Assembly (NCBI RefSeq): GCF_902459465.1
Contig: NC_047076.1
Location: 5,655,488 to 5,719,487, forward strand
Length of the DNA stretch: 64,000 nt
Reading direction: 5' to 3'
Source: Asterias rubens
Taxonomy: Eukaryota; Echinodermata; Asteroidea; Forcipulatida; Asteriidae
In this document: positions 12,356 to 22,722 of the stretch, one piece after another
How positions within the stretch are numbered: the first letter of the stretch is position 1
How the letters are laid out: every line of letters starts with the position of its first letter
Position numbers and translations under genes: made by a program
Notes under the pieces: model-generated
Seen by the model: the letters and a program-made list of their open reading frames with translations, nothing else
Database searches by the model: none
Told to the model about the DNA's origin: nothing

Positions 12356-15300
12356 ATGGCGACGCACCTCCAGCTTTTTGTTGTCTCGTGCTTCCTTCTC
12401 TTCTTATGGGTGGCGCCCTCTGGAGTCGACGCATCATGGGGCGACCAACACCACATCTTTCGCAACTTCCGACGACACTGCCTGAATACCAACTGCAGTA
12501 CTGAGATCAAAACCAAAGCATTCAAAGCCAGGCAGCCTTCATATCTTCAATTTCTAGGGTGGGACTGTTGGTCGGAGTGTACCTACGAGAGTATGTGGTA
12601 TCTGACCAAGAAAACCCAGGAAGAGGTCAACAGAGTTCCGCAGTTTTATGGAAAAGTAAGGATAACTTTCCATATGGCACCACCACTTTTTGACTAATTT
12701 TTACAAAAAGGGATATCTCATTGAGGTAAATTAGATTTCATATCAAATGACAAAGTGGTGGCGCCATACTGAAACTTTTCCAAAGGTAAATTTAGTATTT
12801 GTTTGATTAAATTAAAAAAGGCTTGTAATTAGTCAGAGGCCCATGCTGTTGCCCTGGTCTGGCCTTGGTGCCCATTCGAGATTTCCCAGACACGGTTTCC
12901 AAAATAGCTCAACACAAAGCAGCGTGGAAGAAAACCTTGTGGTTGCCTGCACAGCATCAAATTCACTTAAAACCACAAGACAGATTTTGGAGGACTTGTG
13001 GTTGCAAAAGGGATAGTGACACTTGTATATAACAGGGACCCTTTTAAAGGTCTGTATACGTTTGGTAATGACTCTGAAAATTAATGCCAATAAAAACTTG
13101 TGTGGTAAGAAGTACAGAATATTTGGATAGAATAATGCATTTGGAGTAGGCCCTATAATGCATTTTGAGAAACATTTCACTTCGAAGTACTACAGTTATG
13201 GAAGTACGTACTGTTCTGGAAAAAGATATAACTTTTTATCCCCCCAAATTAGTGGTAACACTTTTCAGACTTTATATAAAGGGATTATTCTTCAAACGTG
13301 GACATATCTGTTCCAGAGTTTCAACAAAATCTCAAAAATGCGACTTCCTTTTGAAATGAAATTTTCACAGGTTAATTTTATTGTATACATCTACATTAAT
13401 AAAAGATTAAAACAATCGAACCGTTCCAAAAAACCTTTAACCATATTAAATTAAATTTCTTATTTTCTATTTTCTTGTCCTCTTTAGTGGCCCTTTGTGA
13501 GGTTCTTGGGGATGCAGGAACCCGCATCAACGATATTCTCCATCTTGAATGGTATCGCCGCAGTCTTCATGTTAATTCAATTTAGAAAAAGGGTACCGCC
13601 CAAAGCCCCGATGTACGAAGCTTGGCACGGCTACTTTGCTGTGAGTATTTTTTTTTTTTTTTACAAATATTAAAAAGGAATACATTTTAACTTTATATTT
13701 TAGGTCAGATTTCCCCTCACCTGATGACAATGAAACTATTGTTGAGGATAAAGAAAATTAAAAGTAGGTAGCATTGGCCTGGTTCAGGGCCAGAATTTCA
13801 AGAAAAAAATCCACAAAACTGTGGAATTTACTGAAACAGAAACTTGATTACAAGACCTGGAGCCACTTTCACAGTGCTGCTAATCGTCAAGCAAATTTCC
13901 ATGCTTACTATATCAGCAAATTTTGCTTAAGTCATTCATTTTCGTACATATATAAGCACTGAAAGATTAGCATGTTTCTTTTTAGCTGTGCTATGAAATG
14001 GAAAATTGCACGGTTAGTAAGCTTGGGCGATATCGATTTATTTTATTCACGATATATCGCCGATAATATATCGCGATATTCGATATAATCGCGATTAATG
14101 AAATTTGACATCATCAGTCTTAAAACTCCAAGTGAAAGTTGTAGAAGAGACAGTCCTAGCATAAGAGAGGTGTTCTAATGACCTATTCTTCTGGTTTTAC
14201 TCCAAACTTATGGGGTGCAAGATGTCTCAGCTAGCAAATACATCGCGATATTTATTCGATATATCGATATATCGCGATATATCGCGATATATCGATATTT
14301 CGATTAAAACCAAATCCATCAGATATCAAAATCGTGTCCAAATTAATATTGCGATAATATCGTAATTTGATAATATCGTGATATCGCCCAAGCTTAACGG
14401 TTAGCACAAGCAGAGATATGAAATTAGGCCCTGTCCTGATATTAAATGGAGCCCATGAAGACCATGGACTCTGTTGCCCTGCTGTTGGTCCTGGTGCCCC
14501 TTCAAAAACTTCTCATAAACTGTCGGATGTTCCAATGGAAGTGCCCTTAGCAAAAAGAAAAAATGCTTTCCTTATGATTCACATTATTTGCTTAGCGCAG
14601 AAGTATCGTGGTTAGCAGAAACAGGTTATCATTGAAACAGGTTATCATTGAAAATCCCATTGTCCTGATTACTGACGTTGAATTGTCTGTGTAGGTCGTT
14701 ATTAATGCCTGGTTGTGGTCAACAGTCTTCCACTTCAGGGATCTCACATGGACAGAGGTAAAGCTTTATATTAGAGGGTTTTTGATACCAGTTTTGTACA
14801 TGTAGATCAAGTTTTTGGCCACGACATGAATCCCTATTCAATAATAATAATAATAATAACCCGGTTTTTATATAGCACTTTTCACACCCGGAGGGTGTCC
14901 CAAAGCGCTTCACATTATTACCCCTGGTCACTGGGCCTTAAATCACTCCTTAAACCATCTCAGCTCCCTGGTGGGGAGTACACAGCCTTGTGCTACATTA
15001 ATATGCGCTACTCGGCTAAATCAATCACAAGAACCATCTCTGCCCTCACAGGTACCCATTTACCCCTGGGTGGAGAGAAGCAATTATAGTTAAGTGTCTT
15101 GCTCAGGGACACAAGTGTCACGACCGGGATTCGAACCCACACTCTGCTGAACAGAAACACCAGAGCTTGAGTTCGGTGTTCTTATCCACTCGGCCACGAC
15201 ACCACCAGTCAATGTGAATGAAGATGTATGTTATATACTTAACTTGTAGTTTCAGCCTCATTAGTCGAGAAAAAAAGGTGGAAATCACAGAGCAATGTTT

Positions 15301-17354
15301 TTCGGGAGAGTCGCATAAATACGTAGTACATGCTAAAGTAGTTTTCGGCTCACTGAAACAAAAATTATTTTTGTGAAATTGTTTTACCCATTTCTCAAAA
15401 CCTACGGCACCTCAGCACGTAATATTTTAAGGGAAGCTTTCTACCATCATTATCTGTAAATCGTGTAAGTTTAATATAAATCGGTTGATGTTTTTGTTTT
15501 TGGTCGTGAAGAAAGTAAACCCTTTAAACCTTAAAAATATGTTTGTTTTATTTTGTTACAGAAAATGGACTACATATCGGCATTCTCACTCATCGTCTCT
15601 GGGGTAGTGATGTTTTTAATACGGTATGGACAAAAATGGGAATGTTTTTTACAGCTTAATCTGAGACATTGAACCCCTTCTCTTTTCAATAATTGCACTG
15701 GGTCTTTTACGTGCATAACACAACACACAGGACCAACGGCTTTATGTCCAATCCGAAGGACTAGGCATCATGGTAAGTGTCTTGCTTAGGGACACAGTTG
15801 TTACAGCGGGGACTTGAACCCACACTATGCTGATCAGAAACACCAGAGTTTGAATCCGATGCTCTTAACTGCTGGGCCATGACTCAACAAGGTCTCTATA
15901 AGCCGGTGCTGAAGATGTCTGGTTTCCAAATGAGCAGTAGATAAGTTTCTGCTGGGCATGCACTTTCGTATATCCTACAAAGCCAGACAGCTCGGATTTT
16001 GGAAGACGCATTTTTAAAGTGGCACTCCATCAAGTAAACCATGGTTTCCTTTTCTTTTTTCCCCACCAGATTGTTTTGTTTGAAAGGCAACTCTATCAAC
16101 ATTAAAGTGGCACTCCCTATAGGTTTACCTGTAGCTGCATTCTTCTTGATGCATGCTTTTTATCTTGGATTTACAAAGTTCAGTTACGGCTACAATATGA
16201 AAGTTAACTTAACAATAGGTAAGCAATATTTTGAATTTTTGCTTAGTTTATATATATTTTCTCCGTTGTGATGCAAAAGAAATGCCACTACTTATTTTCT
16301 TGTTTGCTGAGGCATGAACAGGAATTACGCAGAAACTACTGAGGCAATGACTTCTGTTGCCATGGTCTTGGCCTTAATGCCCCTTCAAAAGTTTCTCAAA
16401 GCCTCTAAGATTTGTCAGTGAAAGTGTCTTTTGCAAAAAGAAAGTGGCCTTACCCTCTTAAAGATGAAATTCCAGGCCTGAATTAGAGCAGTCATAATTT
16501 TTGCATAAACTCTCTCTTTCGGTTCGTTTTTAGCAATTCTTAACTCCGTATGTTGGATAGTTTGGTCAATTTACGTCTGGACCAGGCAACGATATGCGTG
16601 GAAAGCGTGTATACCTATTCTATTAGGGAATCTCCTAACACTCCTTGAACTGGGCGACTTCCCTCCGATATGGTGGGTGTTCGACGCCCATTCCCTGTGG
16701 CATGGAGGCACCGCACCTCTTGCCGTTATCTTTTATAGGTAAGTTAAGTATTTTGTTTGGCCATTGAACTCGCGAGTCTCGCCAGTATTTGACAATTTTG
16801 GAAACCTTGTTACTGGGCAAGCTTGTTGGTCTAGTGGCATCTGTTGATCTGATTTTAATTTTAACTGGAAACCCCCCAAAAAGCATCGCCCCATGTCATT
16901 GCCTTGGTGCCCCTGGTCATTGCCTTGGTGCCCCTGGTGTCATTACCTCGGTGCCCCTGGTCTTGCCCTTGGTACCCATGGAAATGAAGTCCCTCCTAGA
17001 GTTGTCCTGTGGCCTGTTTGTGGGTTCGAATTCCTCTCCATCTGCCTGTGGACTTTACATGATAATAATAATTTACAATAAAACACAACAATTGTAAGGC
17101 GCACTTTCTCTGTAGACACATTCAAAGGCGCCGACTCCAACATCAGTTTTGCTTTGATTGCATTAGTAGGTGTAGGGCAAGGCTCAAAATAACTGTATCT
17201 AAAAGTAAACCATTTGTTTTATGTTGCTTTTCTTGATCTTCATTCACATCTTCAATTATTGATGTTGTTATTTTACAGTTTCATCATTGACGACTGTCTT
17301 TACCTCAATGAGGAGTACACGAAGTCAAAGAGTTTCCAAAGGAAAGGAGTCTGA
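12356..17354 (+). CDS. PGAP3: PGAP3 (Per1-like), GPI-anchor fatty-acid remodelling factor
   Basis: PGAP3 acts in the Golgi membrane to remove an unsaturated acyl chain from GPI-anchored proteins. Coding exons are 12356-12655, 13488-13640, 14695-14757, 15562-15623, 16070-16218, 16534-16738 and 17279-17354 (stop TGA 17352-17354). Together they give 1008 nt, 335 aa (the human protein is about 320). Residues 1 to about 26 form a signal peptide, followed by a cysteine-rich lumenal part (LNTNCS; WDCWSECTYE) and the conserved PQFYGK/WPFVRFLGMQEPAS junction. Several hydrophobic segments follow. The CREST-family polar residues are visible as WSTVFHFRD (S160, H164, D167) and DAHSLWH (D293, H295, H299). 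An in-frame upstream ATG at 12260 was rejected because a strong acceptor lies at 12350 and the signal peptide starts cleanly at 12356. Introns carry SINEs, a hAT-type element and other repeats. Confidence 0.95.
13857..14427. mobile_element. Family B-like element interrupted by a hAT-type element
   Basis: The host starts near CCTGGAGCCACTTTCACAGT and ends near ATGAAATTAGGCCCTG, matching family B ends loosely. Its interior is split at 14018-14396 by the younger element listed separately. It lies in PGAP3 intron 2. Confidence 0.5.
14018..14396. mobile_element. hAT-type non-autonomous element with 8-bp target duplication
   Basis: A 379-bp element begins TAAGCTTGGGCGATATC and ends with the exact 17-bp inverse. 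It is flanked on both sides by ACGGTTAG (14010-14017 and 14397-14404), a perfect 8-bp direct repeat typical of hAT transposition. The interior is rich in TATCG/CGATA steps and has no transposase ORF. Confidence 0.85.
14838..15205 (-). repeat. Near full-length tRNA-Leu-headed SINE
   Basis: Read on the minus strand, the element starts with a tRNA-Leu-like head (GTGTCGTGGCCGAGTGGATA, TCAAG in the anticodon region, long variable arm, GGGTTCGAATCCC B box). The body follows, then a tail with GTGCTATATAAAAACCGGGT and an (ATT)n end at about 14840-14860. It sits inside an older family C element in PGAP3 intron 3 (14758-15561). Confidence 0.75.
15206..15541. mobile_element. Right part of a family C element
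   Basis: Matches other C copies: a TTTCAGCCTCATTAG stretch, a CTGAGGTGCCGTAG-like stretch on the minus strand, GGGAAGCTTTC and a right end near AACCCTTTAAACC. The left part is 14758-14837, separated by the SINE insertion. Confidence 0.6.
15690..15893 (-). repeat. tRNA-headed SINE with a second body type
   Basis: The minus-strand tRNA-like head is at the right (GGGTTCAAGTCCC B box). The body contains GGACTTGGCACATAAAGCC-like sequence, shared with copies at about 47900-48440 and 60850-61045. It lies in PGAP3 intron 4 (15624-16069). Confidence 0.5.
16330..16500. repeat. Interspersed repeat with TGGTCTTGGCCTTAATGCCC core
   Basis: The same module (a TTGCCATGGTC / GGTGCCCCTTCAAAA / AGTGCCC series) recurs at about 2140-2250, 12830-12910 and 14440-14560. 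The copy here is in PGAP3 intron 5 (16219-16533). Coding potential is absent. Confidence 0.45.
16880..16980 (+). repeat. Short tandem array of CATTGCCTTGGTGCCCCTGG
   Basis: Three to four imperfect 20-26 bp units in PGAP3 intron 6, made from the core of the interspersed repeat described at 16330. Confidence 0.7.
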
Positions 17355-17507
17355 TTATTGGGTGGGCGTTTATACCAATGTGTTTCTTACCAACCTCTTT
17401 CCCGTGAGCAGTGTTCTCCATCACTCCCCTCGTGTCACTATTACCAAGACGGGAGTGGGGGACTGGGATACGTGGCCATTTCTGAAACCACAGCTTGGGC
17501 TTCGGCT

Positions 17508-18799
17508 TAAGGCCCGGTCACACTGCAGCGATAATGACAAAGATAACGATAACAATGCAAAGGGAATGCATTCTATTGGTTGAATTGCTCCGCCAAGAAT
17601 ACGCGCACGCTTATGTAGCCAATCGAGGGCGTGCTTTGTAAATGTTCTCATATTTGTTATTGAGGCTCTGTCTTTTTATTTTATTAATTTTTTTTTTTTT
17701 TATTATTGATATTATTACATTGTGAATAAAAGGTCAACCTAGCATGACATTTTACAAGAAGATAAAATATACAAAATCTAAGTAGACAACAATAAAACAT
17801 TAATTTAAAATTTTAAAATGTACCAGTAAAATTGTAAAAGAACACGGAAAATGAAATTATACACATTGCATACATGTAGATTTAGCTGCCTCAAATCTGT
17901 AAAAACTATTTTTAAATTAAACTTTAAAAAGACTGTAAGCAAAAATGTACTTTATCAAAAAGTGAGGGGAAAGAAGATGGGTGCAAACTAGTAGTCAGAG
18001 TGGAAGAAAATGGAGCGAATTACTCGGACACCAAACCCTTGTCTGGCAGGAGGGAGGAGATCATTTTGTACAAATCTCAAAAGGCAAGATCTACAGCAAA
18101 CCTAGAACAAATTTTCTCCCCTGCTAAATTGCATTCTAAAAAGTCATATTCAAAAGGCTTGCCATTTCTTAACAGGCCTTCAAACAGGCTGACGAATCCC
18201 CAAGCTGTGGTTTCTCAAAATGGCCTGTAACTGATAAGCTATCTCAATTTCATGGTGCTGCTTAACACGAAACTTGTGCTAATTTCGATATGGCCTAATA
18301 AACTTTGATGGTTTGTAAAAAAAAAAAAAAGGCAAAATTTGAGAGTTTTTAAACTAACCCTTAGTAATGCATGATGGACATGGCACTTTCACCCAGTTTG
18401 ATATTGTTCAAGATTGTGTTTTATAATGTGTAAAAAGTTAGGTCGTTTTTTATTTAGCTCGTTCTGGCATGTACAATTTCTGCAGAAAGTTTTATAATAC
18501 AAAGATTTATTTTATTTTGGACAACATATATGTATAAATTCGATTTGTTTATGTAAGCAGGAAACTTTTTTTTTCTTTTTTTCTTCTGGTCTCCTGGGCA
18601 AAAATTGATAGAGCTGCTTAACGGCAAACTTTTTGCTTACTGCGCGAGTTTCCATTTCATAGTGCTGCCAACTGTAACCGTCCAGCGCTACTGCTCAAGT
18701 AGAATACGCAGAATACGCACACGCTCATTCAACCAATAGAATGCATTCTCTTTGCGTTGTTATCGTTCTTGTTATCGCTGCAGTGGGACCGGGCCTTTA
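17508..18799. mobile_element. Possible composite family D element
   Basis: The left end TAAGGCCCGGTCACACTGCAG (17507-17527) is mirrored at the right by CTGCAGTGGGACCGGGCCTTTA (about 18778-18799). Sub-terminal stretches (CATTCTATTGGTTGAAT and inverse) also match. Simple family D copies at 44025-44177 and 63727-63912 are only 150-190 bp. Here the arms are 1.1 kb apart, so this is either a larger relative or two copies. Confidence 0.5.
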
Positions 18800-19888
18800 C
18801 TGTATGAAAATGGATGACAACAGTGCAAATCCATGGTGAAGGTGCAAGCTGGCTGCCTAATTTCCTTGCTAACCGGTGAAATACACTTTACACCTCATAT
18901 TTGTTACCGCAGCAGCAGTGCTATAAAATTCGGCCCTGGTGTTTTGTGTACATATATATATATTTAAACCACAAGGAAACTAGAATGGTTCGAATCCCAC
19001 TCTAGTCAATTCTTTGTTCAACCCCAATAATTATGTATATTTTTGTAGTAGTGTGAAATGAAATTGCAATTCCGGTCAAGTCACTCATTCAAGGTCATCT
19101 GGCCTTTGTTTTTAACTGGACTTTGTTTCAAACTCCGTACTGGTGAGCGTATGTTTTCAAATAGAAGACTGGTTCTAAGCTTCAGTTTTGAAAAATTGAC
19201 TAAATTTTCACAAAACTAGAGCTGTGTATAGAGTTGCGCTTAGAGGGACCAGCTTTCCTTTGTACCATAATTGATGCACGCCATTTTCTGTCCAAATGCA
19301 ACATTATCCAATGGGTAGACTAGTCTGGCACCCTGTTTTCGCCAATGTGGGGGGTTTTTTGACACGAAATTGCATCTAATCACAAAATTCTCTCAAAATA
19401 CGGCTCGGCACAAAACTTTCATGTAACGCCCTCTGTTGTTCCGTATAAACATTCTTCAGTTAAACAGAAGATAATTTTATATGAAATATTGTTCGTGGTC
19501 TCTACAGTCAACTTTGAAAATAGTAGAGAATAACAGAATGTTAAATGGATAGGTAAGTGAATGCTGCAATTTGATCCACATATGTAACGCTTAATTTTTT
19601 GTTTCTCTGTTAAGGTGTTCATATTTTATACAATACATTGTACATACATTCATCATGCAATATTTATAGATTTAAAAAAATATTAGTGTATAGTAGAATC
19701 ATCCGTTGTTTTTAACTTTAGCAGACATGTTTTGTTTTTTTAAGAAAAATATATCTAAGGAAAGAAGGCACCTTTGTAACTCGTACATTGACTTTGAACC
19801 CTAGTTTGAATAATTCTGCGCAAAACTTGTGTGGTAGAATATAGATCACGTGATCTGTGGCATCAAATGTTTACAAGAGAGAGACTTA

Positions 19889-20142
19889 CTGCAGGCTAGT
19901 CTTGGCCCAAGACTATGGTGCTTGATATTGGATAGTGTACTGCGCGCGGTTGACTCGCCAAAGCGCGCCCGCCACGGTATGATTTAGTTAACTGGACGGC
20001 TTGAAATCTAGACTATACTGGCAAGCTACCATGTTACCAGTTAACTAAATCATACCGTGGCGGGCGCGCTTTGGCAATTCAACCGCGCATAGTACACTAT
20101 CCAATACCAAGCACCATAGTCTTGGGCCAAGACTAACTGCGG
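19889..20142. mobile_element. Long palindromic element (arms about 110 bp)
   Basis: The left arm TAGTCTTGGCCCAAGACTAT...GCGCGCCCGCCACGGTATGA is repeated inverted at the right with few mismatches, and about 30-40 bp separate the arms. The tips are themselves self-complementary (AGTCTTGGCCCAAGACT). Confidence 0.8.
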
Positions 20143-20937
20143 GCAAGCTTTTTACATAGCCCAGTGAAAAACAACATTAATTCTTATACATGTATTTTTA
20201 TGGTGATTGCACTGTTGAATTTAAATCAAATTTAAAAAGAAGAAAGGGGGGCACATCTCAAATTTGTACAGCTCTTTATTTTATATGTCTCAGGAATTTA
20301 TGTGTTGTTATAATGCTAACTGTTGCACGCCCATGTAACCAGTGTAACCTGCTAGGATGGTACATGTACAAGTTCACTATTTTTGTATGGTCTATTACGA
20401 GCTACGTTGTACTAGCAGGTCAAAGGTCACAAATCCATGCACACAATTTGTTTTTGTGTAAAATGAGACGGAGGCTTTTAATAGTTCTTCGTTGGTATAA
20501 GTTATGTTTTAAATGTGTCATATTACTTGGAGTAAGAATTTAAGAAAAATTGAAAGGAAACACCAAAATATTGTTCATCAAGGTCTTCCTAAATGGTTTG
20601 TCCCCTTAATTGCTTCAGATGAAGTAGTCGTTGCTACAAAGTCTCATGGAGTAAGTAATTCTTTAAGCACTGCCACTATCTCCCTTCGTTTATCTATCAA
20701 ACTATCACAAATATTTTTTATTATTTCCTAAAATGAGCAGAAGTGTTTTTCATCAATAGTTTCTGACAGCTTTTCAAACCAGCTGTTTTCATCGAATATA
20801 AGATTGTTTACAATAAAACTAGTACATGTACAAAGATATTTTTTTTCCCAAAATGGTTTCTTTATTGTCAACGTCACAAAATATTTTATATTGTACTTTT
20901 TAATGAAATAGAGTTTAATCCAAACTGTAGTGAGATC

Positions 20938-21194
20938 AGGGCCAGGTTCAAGGCTCTGCTTACCAAAAGCAAAGAATCTGCTAACAAGCTGGGAAATTTG
21001 TGCTTACGTTAAGTGTATTTCACAGGTTAGGCAAGTAATTTTTGCTTGTTCATACTCCATGTTACTAACTATTCTTCACTTACACAGCTCGTGCAGAAAT
21101 GTTGCGCTTGCAAATTTGGCGCTTGCACAGTAAACAGAGAATGGTGATTTTAAGCGCAGAATTCAGCGGTAAGCAAAAACCATGAAATTGGGCA
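20938..21194. mobile_element. Family B element
   Basis: The ends read AGGGCCAGGTTCAAGGCTCT and, inverted, GCCATGAAATTGGGC-like. The interior carries the GCGCTTGCACAGTAA stretch seen again at 26559 and 34740. Confidence 0.55.
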
Positions 21195-22212
21195 AAGTTG
21201 ATCTTCAAAAAATTGTGCCAAAAAACAAATCATCAGGTAGAAAAATTATGCACTGATTCGTAATATGTTTGATTAACTATATTAAGGATTAATCTGAACG
21301 GGAACTGTAGATAGACAAATTATAATTACTGTAAATGGATTTTTTTTCTGGACTTATAAACAATTAAAAGAATTTTATGTACAAAAATGGTCTTTAAACA
21401 AAATATATTTACACTAAATTTATGCTGAACAATGGACGGAATTCAATCTGGAAGTGTGAACAAATCTCGCTTAGGCAATCTCAGAAAAAGGTAACCAACC
21501 TAATTGATGTCATTTGCAACTGGTTCCAAGCTCTTTGACGCTTAGCAGATAAATGATGGCAATAAGCAGAATCGATTTGCCTAGGGACCGCTCTGAGATT
21601 TGGCCTTGCACCAACAAATAAAAACATTTTAAGCTATTTGCAAAAGTCAAAAGTTTAACATTATTGGAAGGTTTAGCTTTTAATAACTTTTGTAATGACG
21701 TCATCATGCCGCCATCTTAGAGGTAAATTGATCATGATACAATGAACGATGCAAGCCAAAGTATGCTCGCTCCAAAGGATGCGCCAATAAGCAACCTTCT
21801 CTTTACCGACAGTTGAGGGCCCCTTCTCAAATTAATGTGATCTGCATAAAGGCCTATTATTGTTTACATCTCTCATTCAGACCTCCTTGCAACCGAGTTC
21901 TTAAATGTTAAGATCTCAGTTTTGAAATTATGGCAAATTTACATCTTGTGGGGGCTGGGGACCAATTTCAAAGAGCTGCTTAAGTACATACGTTCATCAA
22001 AGAACTAAATTTTGCCGAGTACGAAGACAGGTTACCAGCCAAATACATGTACGTATGTGACACCCTAGTTATTATTTGTGACTGGTTTTCCTCCTATACT
22101 CGCTTGGCAGAGAAACATTTTCAATTATATTTTCTGCTTCTAACAGCAGCTCTCTAAAATTGAGCCCCGATACTTTGATTAATTTAGCAAAAGTCAAAAG
22201 GACGAGTCCAAT

Positions 22213-22593
22213 TTAAAGGCAGTAGACACTATTGGTAATTCCTCAAAATATGTATTAGCTTAAAACCTCACTTGGTAAAGAGTAATGGGGAGAGGTTGAT
22301 AGTTTAAAGCATTGTGAGGAGCAGCTCCCTCTGAAGTGACGTAGTTTTCGAGACTAAGTAATTTTCAACGTATTTGATTTCGAGACCTCAGATTTAGAAT
22401 TTGAGGTCACAAAATCAAGCATCTGAAAGCACACAACTTCGTGTTATTTTCTTTTATTAATATTATTATCTCGCAACTTCGATGACCAATTGAGCTCAAG
22501 TTTTCACAGGTTTGTTCTTTTATGCATATGTTGAGATACACCAAGTGAGAAGACTGGTCTTTGACAATTACCAATAGTGTCCACTGTCTTTAA
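22213..22593 (+). mobile_element. Family A element
   Basis: The left end TTAAAGGCAGTAGACACTAT and the inverse right end (AATAGTGTCCACTGTCTTTAA) bound 381 bp with the GAGACCTCA...TGAGGTC central hairpin. It lies just beyond the 3' end of CFAP210. Confidence 0.8.
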
Positions 22594-22722
22594 TCATATT
22601 GCCTTGTCATCAGAGGAAATCAAGTAGCACATCAAAAAAGGTTTGGAAAGGTAACAATGTGACTTGCTTTAGTCTTTTTGTTTTGTACATGAAACTATGA
22701 ACAGATTCCGACAAGGCACATT

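Larger units (their letters stand above)
17355..22722. other. Convergent spacer between PGAP3 and CFAP210
   Basis: No gene was recognised in this 5.4 kb. It contains the presumed PGAP3 3' UTR, a possible composite element (17508-18799), a SINE relic (18975-19050, GGTTCGAATCCC), a long palindromic element (19889-20142), family B copies (20938-21194 and about 21960-22165) and a family A copy (22213-22593). The ORFs of 60-117 codons in it have no recognisable motif. Confidence 0.7.

Noticed and set aside
20190-20731. Two plus-strand ORFs of 117 and 72 codons
   Set aside because: They are in AT-rich spacer with no domain, no acceptor/donor pairing and no coding bias.
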